Of a DNA stretch of 64,000 bases, positions 44,050 through 53,959 are shown piece by piece. The first letter of the stretch is position 1; every line of letters begins with the position of its first letter. Under the pieces are notes generated by a model, which was given only the letters and a program-made list of their open reading frames with translations, did not search any database and was not told the origin of the DNA. The translations under genes and the position numbers were made by a program. Source of the stretch: Dicyema japonicum (taxonomy: Eukaryota > Dicyemida > Rhombozoa > Dicyemidae); contig RDEW01000027.1 in assembly GCA_011109175.1 (NCBI GenBank), forward strand, positions 515,399 to 579,398, given 5' to 3'.

Positions 44050-44255
44050 ATACCATCACTGCAGTGGGCGTCATATGAGACAGGTAGAGCACTTGATGAC
44101 GTTTTTAGTAGAACGAGAGAAGACAGGGACATAAGAAAGGAAGAGAAATCTTTGATCAATCTGAAGCAATGATAATCGTAACTTGAGTTGTTTTTAACTG
44201 ATATGTTAACAGGCTTGAAGTATTCGGTACCAGCAAGACGGAGTTCGTCCAAATA
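44050..44255. repeat. Dispersed repeat shared with 57100-57240
   Basis: AGAGCAC, ATGATGACGTTTT, AGAACGAGAGAAGACAGGGA and ATAATCGT-ACTTGAGT appear in the same order at 57120-57235. The origin is unknown and no coding evidence was seen. Confidence 0.5.
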
Positions 44256-44860
44256 ATTTGGCAGCTTTCAGGATCATGGATGAGTGAGTCCAGTTCAATG
44301 ACTATTTCCAACATCACCTTAGTGAGCATATGGGTTATCTCAGTCCTGAATGGCAGCAAATATTAATCTATCAATAACAATGATGTCGTAGACTCCTACT
44401 CGTCCGCGATTTCCAACTCACTTTTCAGTGTTTTTAGGTCTTTGCTTCAACGAAAGCAACTCTCTTGGCAAACATAATAGCCTTCCATGGCTATATATGC
44501 TGGGGAGGCCGTATCTATTGAACATAAATATATAATTTTATTAAGTGAATGATGTCATAATTTATCGAAATATCTCAGGAAACTTTTCTACTCCATTTAA
44601 GGGGTTCGCACAATGGTGGATTTTCATGGACTTAGTATGGATATATGGTGCTTAGTATGGATATACCTCAACTAGATGTTGATTAGCTCTTAACCTCTTT
44701 TCGGTATATCCAAGATATTATAACAACATAGAATCATATAAGCTATAATTCTATTAATGCCCACCCGTGAGGCGACGAGTCCTTCTGGCACGACACAGCT
44801 GTTTGAAAGGGATCTTCACTTCTCTTGACCAAATCCTCTGGTAAAGATTACATTATGAAA
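44256..44860. other. Intergenic
   Basis: No gene seen. CTTAGTATGGATATA is tandemly duplicated at 44630-44660. Confidence 0.3.
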
Positions 44861-44864
44861 ATTC

Positions 44865-45655
44865 TTCCGCCGAAGAATTAAGTGTTGTCGCGACAGTAGG
44901 ACATGTGATGAAAATGGAAGAGGGCGAACCTACTTCTCCACTCTCTTCTTGTTCGGTACAAGCAGATGTTCTCCCTTGGGTTCATCCTTAGATTTAATAT
45001 GACTGTTTGTGCTGGGCTTGTAAGTTTGGGGTTTATTAATAAATTCTATTTGTGCATGATCCGATACTAGTCTCTTCCACCCTCTCTGTTCGATGCCAGG
45101 TTCCGCAGGCTGCTGAAGTCTTCACAGTCCCTTATTATTCTGTCACTGTTCTCAGGTCATCATTCAGGACCTTGGTAATTTTTCCCAGATGTTTATAAGA
45201 ATTCTTTCACGATGATGTTTGATTGCGTGTCTCGCTCTATTTTTAGAATGTGATCAAACAATTTCCAGCATGTCTTCACTATCAGGATGCTCAGAGGTCC
45301 AGAAGAACATTTTTGTACAATGCTTCACTCCTTACACATTGACCACTTTAGTCGCGAACAAAGTTGTTTTCTATGAAAGAAGTCGAATTTTTGAGATTCC
45401 CAGCGTGTCAAGTTGTGGGCAAGGATCATTTTCACGAAGGGAGAGAGGGAGTCTCCTTGAGGAGTTCCTACTGGTGTCACGATTTCTTGCGACATGCATT
45501 TTCCAATATGCACTCTCAACCCCGTGATCGATAGAAGTATCCGTACTAGGGCGACCGAGTCCTAATCCAGGAAACTTTCCAGCACTTCAATGAGTTTTTC
45601 TCAACGGACAGTGTCGAACGCTCTGGTGAGATCAATCCCGAGGATAGAACGTCAG
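44865..45655 (-). mobile_element. RTE-like element, decayed
   Basis: Minus strand, 5' to 3': LGIDLTRAFDTVR (about 45640), LIEVLESFL, LRVHIGKCMSQ and GTPQGDSLSP (45440). A deletion is followed by HILKIERDTQSN (45230), DLRTVTE and DFSSLRNLASNREGWKRLV (45080-45140), with the 3' end at about 45040. The YADD region is missing. It is a different subfamily from the copy at 20086. Confidence 0.65.
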
Positions 45656-45659
45656 AAAA

Positions 45660-45760
45660 TTAAATTAAAATTATTCCAAAGACCAAGGGTAACCAAACTA
45701 ACGAACTCCTTGATCCTGACTTGTTCTAGAACTTGTCTCCAGGTAACGACATTGTCCCCG
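45660..45760 (-). mobile_element. Jockey-like 3' fragment
   Basis: ATTATTCCAAAGACCAAGGG, CTCCTTGATCCTGACTTG and GAACTTGTCTCC match 61215-61310 on the same strand. Confidence 0.5.
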
Positions 45761-45935
45761 GAGAAAGAATAGTTGGATCCTTTTGATGCCGGTCAGGCAT
45801 TAAGCGTCTCCTCAGTAAGGTAAATCCAGTGATGTCATCGGAGGGAAGGAAAGTAATTTTGGACAAACTAACCGCATAGCACCCCATGGCGTTACGCGGC
45901 CATATTAATGATCCATATTAAGGATAGAACTTAGG
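45750..45935 (-). repeat. Family B repeat, partial
   Basis: GGATCCTTTTGATGCCGGTC, CCAGTGATGTCATCGGAGGG and AACCGCATAGCACCCCATGGC match the 3' two-thirds of the copy at 25285-25685. Confidence 0.6.
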
Positions 45936-45989
45936 ACTCTGCTGAATATTATTAAATAAAATAAATAGTGGATATATTAACTGATATTA

Positions 45990-46150
45990 AAATTTAAACG
46001 AAAATTTTTTAATTTATTTATTTAAAACCAAGAATTACCGACATATCAAAAAGAAACGTGACCGTCTGGTGATCCCGCCTTCCTTTAGCATCCATTCACG
46101 ATGTCATTCCCGAGAACCGATGCACTAACTGTACGTACGGGACACTCCAC
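45990..46150 (-). mobile_element. Jockey-like 3' end with tail
   Basis: The minus strand contains the stop region GGGATCACC, then TATGTCGGTAATTCTTGG and TTTTAAATAAATAAAT. The copy at 41340-41415 has the same 3' UTR and tail. Confidence 0.65.
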
Positions 46151-46659
46151 TGGATTTCGGAGGTGGCAATCGGGTTCCCGTTCCCCTCGTAGGTTCCTCG
46201 AACGGAGTCATCTTGTGTAATATCACGTGGTTGATAGAATGCCAGAATAGCCTTATATTTATTAAAACAACGTCAAATTGCCTAAATAATTTGCATTGTA
46301 TTGACATATATTGAGGGATGATAATTCTATTTATGATTCATCACAAAATTAGTCATTAGCCATCCAGATGAGTTTCCCTTGGACGACACTTCCTTCAAGT
46401 CCGAGCATGCAAAGATTGCTGAGGGGGGCCGAGATCACGTGATTTTTTGCCATTTTGGCTATGGTGGCGGTTTTCTGGTTCAAAAAATTTAAATTTAACT
46501 TTTGGGGACAAGTGAAGATGCTTTAAACTTGTGTACACGCTGATTTAAGTGATTTTAGCTTGAGTGCAGATTTGATGGTTAGATATGATATGCTAGATAG
46601 TGAATGTGATGAATTTGCGTTATTTATCAATTTTTAAGCTAATTTAACGCATAAGTTTA
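46151..46659. other. Intergenic upstream of pyridoxal kinase
   Basis: No repeat or gene recognised. Presumably carries the promoter. Confidence 0.3.
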
Positions 46660-47680
46660 ATGTCTAATCAAAAGGTGTTATCTGTGCAGAGTCACGTGGT
46701 GTCGGGATGGTTGGAAATAAGGTGTCAGCACACACAATGAGGGTACTAGTTCCGTATGACTAACAGGTCATGGGAATCTCCGTGGATGAGATTCACACCG
46801 TCCATTTCAGCAATCCCTCTAGTTTCTTATTCAACTAATATTAGACTATAAGGTGCTTAGTGGGACGGAGTTGTCATGTGAAGAGCTTACCAACATATAT
46901 GAAGCCCTTAAATTCAACCAAATAAGCGGATACTCCCATGTCCTCACTGGTGGTCACATTTTATGTATCTTAGGCTACGTCAAAAGAAAGGATGTCTTAT
47001 TGAAGCTCAAAGATATCATAGTGGACCTCAAATCTCACGGAGAGTTCAAGATATATTGTATTACATATTAGTCACGTGTTTAGTCTGTGACCCAGTTCTT
47101 GGTGATAATGGAAGATTTGTATTAACATTTTTAATGCTTAGTATGTCCCAGAAGAGTTGTTAGCAATTTACAAGAATTCGATTCTACCAATTGCCGACGT
47201 TTTGATCCCCAATAAATTTGAGGCTGAGTAAGAGTCCATTATATTCCAGGCAACTATCCGGACTCACACTATCAGCCAATAGTGAGGATATTAAGAGTGT
47301 GCTGAAGCGACTGCACGAATTTGGACCCAGCAAGGTCATAATAAGCAGTATTGATGATGACTGTTCTATGATAACTGTTGCCTCTGAGAGGAATGCTGGT
47401 TGAACATGATTTTCTATTAAGATGGGACATTCCGAGCTCACAAGATCAGATATCGTAGATCTGACATCAAATTTGTTGGATCTGGTGATCTATTTTCCGC
47501 TCTTATTGTTTCATTCTACATCAAGTTAGGCGGAGTTTTGGAGGTCTGATTTGGTTAATACCGTAGAACACCACCATTTCTGCTGTTTCCGTGATGCAGG
47601 ACATTATAACGGCGGCGGAAAGCGACATAAACAGTATTATGTGCTATTATGTTAGTAAATTCCAACTCGACATTTATTAA
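46660..47680 (+). CDS. PDXK: Pyridoxal kinase
   Basis: Phosphorylates vitamin B6 forms (pyridoxal, pyridoxine, pyridoxamine) with ATP to make pyridoxal 5'-phosphate in the cytosol. The ATG at 46660 gives MSNQKVLSVQSHVVSG. Eight introns of 22-26 nt (46743-46766, 46822-46844, 46950-46973, 47058-47083, 47119-47141, 47228-47249, 47399-47421, 47544-47566) are removed. Blocks in order: SNPSNYKVLSG, YSHVLTGYVKRKD, CDPVLGDNGR, YVPEELLAIYK, ADVLIPNKFEAEQLSG, GPSKVIISS and FVGSGDLFSALI (the GTGD catalytic aspartate loop). One G is missing in the GGG run at 46704-46706. The predicted length is about 277 residues (human 312). The 3' end is uncertain: skipping 47634-47655 as an intron would extend the frame to about 47761. 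Confidence 0.92.
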
Positions 47681-47814
47681 AATAGAAAAATATGTCAAAA
47701 TTTTATTGGCAAACCATCATGTCGACTTAGCGTCGATTATATTGAGTAGACTTAATTTTTAAATTGACTTGTTGGTTAAATTGTTTTTTATTTTGTTACT
47801 TTTTAGTTTAAGTA

Positions 47815-47950
47815 ATTAACCCCGATAGTAGACCTAAATGTCACAAAGCAGAATTCCTTCCACGTCGCACTAGCCCGTCCAAATAAAACGTCCAGTTTTG
47901 CAGTTGTGGGAACTCTTCCAGTAGACTAGTAGCTCGAAATATATTCTTAA
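47815..47950 (-). repeat. Family B repeat fragment
   Basis: AATTAACCCCGATAGTAGACC, AACGTCCAGTTTTGCAGTTG and GGGAACTCTTCCAGTAGAC match the opening part of the family. Confidence 0.55.
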
Positions 47951-47954
47951 AACT

Positions 47955-48210
47955 ATTCCTACTATAATAATAGCCCTTTCGTAGAGAAGCAGCAATGGTT
48001 AGACTACTAAACCCCCACTTTGACAGAATGCACACTATTTTAAATGGAGATATGCTAATTAATCGTGGTAAGGAGGACAAGACATCATGAATGTCCTTAA
48101 TTTTTTGGTTGCATAAGAGTCCCTGTAGACGATCCAGGCCTGCAGTGACGGCTTAAGTCGCAAAACCCGGAAACATGGTAGATACATGGAACCTTAAGTC
48201 GGAATAGCTG
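47955..48210 (-). repeat. SINE copy, diverged
   Basis: AATAGCCCTTTCGTAGAGAA, ATGCTAATTAATCGTGG, ATGGTAGATACATGGAACC and the flanking order fit the reverse complement of the SINE with many substitutions. Confidence 0.45.
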
Positions 48211-49145
48211 AAATTAGGATTTTTGAAATTAAACTGCGTGAAAAAATCGATAAAATTATCAAATAGCAACGGATTTTCCAATCCGTCCTTCAGACAAGGA
48301 AGGTCTAGATAGAAGGAAAACCCTTTGCAGAGGAATAAATGCCCTGTTGTCTCTTCAGAGGAGTTGGATACTTGACAAATTGGGTCACATGGACCTAATT
48401 AAAATTCTACATTCTTAATGAATGCGGAAGTGCCTCTGCCAATACAGGTGTGGATATAGAGTAGAAATTGACTTCATCCATAATTTTTTATTTTCAGTTT
48501 TATGGGCGATGGATGAGATGTACTCTTCCATTTCCTTGGTTAATTTTCTGAGTAATCGTCGGATTTAGCTCATTTAATATTTAGGGTCGACATTCCTGAG
48601 TTTAAATAGTTTCCTCTGCCTTAGCAAGCATATTATGTCACTTGGGAAGTTTGGTTGATAAGCTGAGTTTGCCAATCAATACTTTGTTGAGAACATCAAT
48701 TGCCTTGTCAATTTGTGAGTAACTGTAGACGTCAAAATTTGCAAGGTCACTGACTACTTTGTCATAGTAATCCTTTAGTAGGCCTTTGTAGTTTGTAAGG
48801 ACTGATCTTGACAATCGAGTAAGTCGAAGATCTTAGAAGTTTTGGAAAAGCTCTTAATGGATAAAATATCTATTAAACGTGAGTTATCCTAGAAGTTTTG
48901 GAAAAGCTGCAATCTCTCCTCGAATTCAAAACCGGAAGAGATCGGGACGATTAGAATGATTTGGTTCTCCTCGAAACGATTGAAGTGAATTTATAATAAG
49001 GCGTTAAACCATCATAATTGATTCATATAAATCGATAGATCAAATTTTATTGATTTAAAATTCTTTGTTCATAAACCCAATTAGCATTAAATTTTTAAGG
49101 TTTTCCAAACTTATTGTCACAGGATCACCGTGTTAAAACGAAAAA
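48211..49145 (-). other. Unassigned minus-strand frame in decayed sequence
   Basis: On the minus strand, about 48840 down to 48640 stays open for some 64 codons: LRLTRLSRSVLTNYKGLLKD, YYDKVVSDLANFDVY, IDKAIDVLNKVLI, then a stop. It lacks a clear start. Similar-looking lysine/leucine-rich text continues in other frames to 48480. Family unknown. A 19-base word (AGAAGTTTTGGAAAAGCT-) is duplicated at 48833 and 48891. Confidence 0.3.
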
Positions 49146-49149
49146 AAGA

Positions 49150-49405
49150 GTGCTAAACTATCCAAGTGATCCATTTTCAATGGTCAGAATGAGACACATC
49201 CATTCAAGCATCACGTCCATCCATACCCGCCATTGTGGAACCCCTCCAGTGTAGTAGGAAAGAGCGAGATTTTTTTTGTTTGCCGGTCAGGCACTGGGCG
49301 TTTATTTGAACAGGTAGACCATATGACTCCTCTTAGAAATTAAAGAAGGAAAGAGTAGAAAGAACTCATCGATCAGGTAGATAGAATTGAACTGACAGCA
49401 GCAAT
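49150..49405 (-). repeat. Family B dispersed repeat
   Basis: CATCACGTCCATCCATACCC, TGTGGAACCCCTCCAGTG, TTTGCCGGTCAGGCACTGGG and GACCATATGACTCCTC parallel the copy at 25285. Confidence 0.6.
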
Positions 49406-49439
49406 CAGCAATAACCACTAACCTTCCTTGTATACAAAT

Positions 49440-49740
49440 ATTTTTCTTAAAATTGAATTTTTATTTATTTACAAAACACCGGGAAGAGAAGGAAGGTAAT
49501 AGTAACCGAATTAATTCGGTGATCTCGATTCTCCCTATCACCCTCGACATTTTCATCCTGTGATCATCAAAGTACCACAGGAATTCTAATGATCTGTCTA
49601 ATGATTTCGCGCCCTGGCTACGAGTTCTGAAATCGACTCCAGTTTCCAGGACAAAGTCCTCTAAGGCTTTCGCAAATAAAAAGAAAATCATTCTTACCAT
49701 CGGTAACAAATTCGCATTCTTCAAACCATTCTAGAGACTG
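49440..49740 (-). mobile_element. Jockey-like element, 3' end
   Basis: The minus frame FAKALEDFVLETGVDFRTRS continues DRSLEFLWYFDDHRMKMSRV and ends IGRIEIT...NK, with AAATAAATAAAA after it. It is aligned with 40964-41420 at its C-terminus (HRERMRRL...IGIT). Confidence 0.55.
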
Positions 49741-49869
49741 AGCCCACTCAGTCGCTTCTTAAAAGATCCACGACTGGGTTTCTACTAATGCTATCAAAAC
49801 CTTCTGGAAAGTTTTCTGCAGAATATTGACGGAAGCGAAGCTTTCTTACCGCGGGAAGTTGATTTCCAC

Positions 49870-50225
49870 CTCAGACGCTTTCCCCTTTCTGCCTTCTAAT
49901 ACAGTGTTTCTTAACCTTTTTCGCATCGCCCCAATGAAAAAAAATTTCGCTCCTGTCCTTGATGACCCTTATGATCATTGATCCAATTTTACGGACTAGA
50001 TAGTCTGCTTGTGGGCCAAGGATTCCTGAGGTCTCAACAGCAATTGGGACAAACAAGTGATCCTCCGAACAGCTCGGTACTTACTTCTTGGCTTGCTTAG
50101 AAGCATGACCTGGGTCCGAGACTGAAGGGCCCAATTTCTTCGAAAAGTATGTATCAACACATGTAGCGTCCAAGCTAGGTTCCGACCGTAGCAAAAGGGA
50201 ATGTCGGGTGAGACCAGTTAGTGTG
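49870..50225 (-). mobile_element. RLE-type retrotransposon fragment
   Basis: The minus strand reads LDATCVDTYFSKKLGPS, a stop, then SEDHLFVPIAVETSGILG and PQADYLVRKIGSMI...IKDRSE. This is the nuclease end and the following segment. It is diverged and interrupted. Confidence 0.7.
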
Positions 50226-50289
50226 ACTATTAGATAACTTTGTTATATCCAACTTAAAGTTTTTTTATCACCAGCTTGTACCTCACTGT

Positions 50290-51110
50290 CTTTATTGATG
50301 TCATTGTTGCTAGATCCGCTCTTTAAGCTTAATATCATAGTGTTGATTTTGTTTATACGAGACAGCAATACTCCCAAAGATATAAGGACGTTGTTCACTA
50401 CCAACTACTGGTGGAAACTAGCAATTGTCATAATGTTGGGCAAACCAGGAAAACCGAATAAAAATCCGAGTAGTTATCATCCCATAAGTCTGATCTGCAC
50501 TATGGCAACATGGAGCGGGTAGTACACAAGTGACTGTCCTATATTGTTAAAATGAAGGAAGGATTTTCTGTCGGGACGAAATTCAACATTTACATGGCTG
50601 ATATTCCACTACCGAGGACATCGAATATGGAAATTCTAAGAAGAAATCAGCAAATGGTGTGTCTTTAAGGGTTTGATCATTTCATCTGAAAACAAACACT
50701 CTGCCGATCTCTAACTTTCGAATATTCGATCGATAGAGCTGAGCTTTGAGGAGCATAAAACATCGCTAACTATCTTGAAGTGTTAATTGAATGGTAAAAG
50801 GAATTTATGTAAGACTTAACTGTTATAAGGAAGAGACCCTTCCATGTTCTATTGTGGATGAGATAGTTGAAAATTAAAAAGAGGTTTTCCTCATCTTGTT
50901 CGACCGCGTCATTGTCTCGTCGTTTGTTTACGTATGAAGATCTAAGAAAAACCAGATAATATCGCAGTTAGAAAAAACAAGAAGTGCAGGTATCAAGCTT
51001 GTGCTAAGACAAAGATGAATAAGATACTCAGCACTAAAGAAAACGGCCTGATAGAGGAAATGAAAACAGTGATACAGGACAAAATGACTAATTTATAAAA
51101 AAGAGTCACA
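50290..51110 (+). mobile_element. Decayed Jockey-like reverse transcriptase
   Basis: WWKLAIVIMLGKPGKPNKN followed by PSSYHPISLICTMA is the finger entry of a Jockey-type RT. Later frames give FNIYMADIPLPRTSN (around 50580-50625) and NFRIFD, then a lysine-rich C-terminal region. Many stops. Confidence 0.55.
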
Positions 51111-51660
51111 TTAAAGACTTGTGTATTAGACTTCAAGATCTGTAAAAATGGACACTGGTTGAATAAAATAAGCAACATGTTAAGACTTGTGGTAACTAGC
51201 CATCACCATTAACTGACCCCTTTGTTAACCCTTGGTTAACTATACTTAATAACAATAAATAAAACTACAAATATTTCCTCGAAGAGATCCAGAAAGAAGA
51301 GACCAGCCTTGTGGGTTCGTTGCGACAAACCGCCGAGAATAGAAATGAGTTCTCTTAAGAAAACACTGATCTCTAACTCCTACAGGAAGAATACCCGAGG
51401 AATTGGATACCAATGAGCAGTCCAATTTGCAAAGTAGGACCATGAAGTAAGGTTCCATGTCTTAGTTTTTTCTCATGTCTTGCCTTTAATGCTGAATGAC
51501 TTGAAAAACGTCTTCCTTTGGATTTTAGCACAGAATACTGATACATATGAGCATCAGCTTATAATCTCACCATTTTGAGGCACAGAAAAAACTGGTAACA
51601 AAAAATTTGATAATAATCTTTTGCTTCTAACAACGACTCATATTTTATTTAAACTTATTT
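51111..51660. other. Intergenic
   Basis: No feature supported. Confidence 0.3.
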
Positions 51661-51665
51661 TGACC

Positions 51666-52313
51666 TCAATTTGTCAAATAAAAATTGATTAGAGATTCAA
51701 CCAAGTCAATACTTAGACTCTCAGATTCATTACGGACCACAAAATCCCACTCGGCGTAATTATCCAACCCGCATTCGGATTCAGCGTCGTCAATGCCTCC
51801 AATCAAGCTAAAATGTTACCATGAACAAATTCCCAGCCACGAGAAATGCGAACCTCCTCCGAAGCCTCAATTCTCACAGTCTTAACCTTACTATCTCCAA
51901 AGTAATCCTTGAAAAATAAAATATCCGATTTCTCCGCGAATCCGTGATAATCCAAACTGGATATTTACTTTGACTGCCTCCCATAAATTAACCGAGTACT
52001 ATTTAGAAGCTGTCTAGCGAAATATCCTGGATCCTTATTTCTCATATTTTCACCCCACGTGATCATTTCCCGTCTGTACTTTTCCTTATAAACGGAAGAA
52101 GTCAGGAGTTCATTAAAATCAAGGTTATTAATCTGAGTGAGGTGAAAATAATACTAGCGAATATTCTTCCTTGAGGGGAGCCGACAGTCTCATAATTGCA
52201 CAGGGATATCTGCTATTTAATGTATTTTACTTATTTTGTAGCAATCCGGCTATGTGGTCTTTTCCTGATTTTCTTTTTCCACTCAGCATAATTATTACTT
52301 TAACGTGGTCCAT
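51666..52313 (-). CDS. PMVK: Phosphomevalonate kinase (animal type)
   Basis: Converts mevalonate 5-phosphate to mevalonate 5-diphosphate with ATP in the isoprenoid/cholesterol pathway. The ATG at 52313 is followed by MDHVKVIIMLSGKRKSGKDH, containing the P-loop-like GKRKSGKD of the animal enzyme. Introns 52210-52230, 52133-52154, 51978-51999 and 51797-51819 (21-23 nt) are removed. The blocks then run AIMRLSAPLKEEYSL, FNELLTSSVYKEKYRREMI, WGENMRNKDPGYFARQL, YPVWIITDSRRN, SRGWEFVHG, IDDAESECGLDNY and an end at NFYLTN. The length is 186 residues after restoring one missing base near 51928 (human 192). A young RTE-like copy begins only about 170 bases upstream of the start codon. Confidence 0.93.
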
Positions 52314-52481
52314 TTGACTGCAATGTTGTGAAAATAGAAATGACACGTCAACAGTTATTTTTCAAATTCAAAAAACAATATTTTGATGTTTATTTATAAG
52401 AATATTTTTGTAGCTTTTAAAAAACTATGTGTTAAAATTACCTGATTTATAAATTTTATTGAATACCAAGGTCTGAAGATT

Positions 52482-53745
52482 ATCCCTCATTGCTTTAAAC
52501 CGAATAAAGGAGAGGGTGAACATATTTCTTTCGGACGGCCAAAGTGGATTCCGGACGGGCAGGTCCACGGCTGACGTGGTATGGGGGCACAGGTGGTATT
52601 GTGCCCTGTGCCAAAAATACAAAAAATCTATTGAGATACTTGGTATCGACATGTCCCGTGCGTTCGACTCGGTGGACCGTGGAAAACTTATGGAAGTGTT
52701 GGAGAGTTTTCTACTGCCTGACGATGTCAAAATAATACACTTACTCATGCGGAACACTCAACTTGCCGTCAAAATTGGTGACTCTACCTCTAACTTTTTT
52801 TCGACCTCACGTGGAGTTCCACAGGGGGACTCACTATCCCCGGTCCTCTTTATTGTCTACCTTGAGGCCGCACTAAGAGAGTTCAGACCCCTGGTTGGCA
52901 ACAATTATAACGAGATAATCTACGCGGACGACCTGGACTTTGTTTCTGAGGATATTCAAGTACTTCAACACATGCTTAACGTTCTTCCACACGTATTCTC
53001 GAAATGGTTCTTAACCGTTAACACCGATAAAACAGAGTTCACAACACTTACACGCAATGATCGAAGATCGGACGAGTCTTGGAGAAAGCAAAAGAAGGTG
53101 GGTTCGCTTCTCGGGGACTCAGAAGATGTTTCTCGGAGGAAAATCCTCGCAATGTGTGCACTAAAGAAAGTATCGAATATGTGGGGTCATAAGAAGAGGA
53201 TGGGATTAAACACCAAACTCAGAATATATAAGGCTTTTGTCATCCCCGTCCTGACCTACAATTCAGGCACTTGGGGAATCTCTAAACAAGAGATGGACCG
53301 TCTTGACGCTTTCCACAGGACACAATTGAAATCAGTAATCAAGATCAAGTGGCCTAAGAAGATCTCAAACAATGACCTCTACTCGAAGTGCAAATCTGGT
53401 ATACTATCCGAGGAGATCTTCAGATCAAGATGGAGTCTCTTTGGACATATCTTACGTCTAAATGCTCAAGTACCCGCGAATATCGCCATGGAAAACTACC
53501 TAATGCATACGGGAGCCGGTTTCCGTGGAAGACCAAGAGTCACACTCCCAACTATTTTGAATGGAGACCTGTCGGCTGTGGGACTGAAGCTCACTTCCGC
53601 AGACGACCTAGATACCTTAAGGGAACTGGCACGAAGTAGAGGGTCCTGGAAAAGGCTGATAGAGAGGATGGCTAGAAATACGGCACAAGGGAGGCTTGAT
53701 TAATTTTATGACTTCTCGGGAGTGCTTTAAAATAAATAATAAATA
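52482..53745 (+). mobile_element. RTE-like retrotransposon, 5'-truncated young copy
   Basis: From 52482 the sequence follows the copy at 21263-22515 with no difference I could find, through the stop and the TTCTCGGGAGTGCTTT segment. The tails then differ (AAATAAATAATAAAT here). The open frame of 395 codons carries GIDMSRAFDSVDR, GVPQGDSLSP, IIYADDLDF and GRPRV. It lacks the endonuclease and the first RT fingers, as expected from incomplete reverse transcription. Confidence 0.92.
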
Positions 53746-53789
53746 ATTGAATACCAAAAGACAATGTGTATCAATTATAGTTATTATTA

Positions 53790-53950
53790 TGCACAACAAC
53801 AAGAAAGTTAATCCATTGACGTCGCTTGTGCCGCACCACGGATACTCTTTGCAGTCAGACGCCTCCACGCTCCTCTTGAGATTGCGATTTTTTTGGAGGT
53901 CGTCTAAGTCGTCAGCATTTTCCAATGGAAACGTGTTGAAAGAGGGCTCC
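53790..53950 (-). mobile_element. RTE-like 3' end, other subfamily
   Basis: The minus frame NADDLDDLQKNRNLKRSVEA, then CKEYPWCGTSDVN, resembles the terminal ADDLDTLRELARSRGSW block. An ATAATAATAA-type tail lies at 53775-53790. It meets the young plus-strand copy tail to tail. Confidence 0.6.
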
Positions 53951-53959
53951 AAAGCTTTT

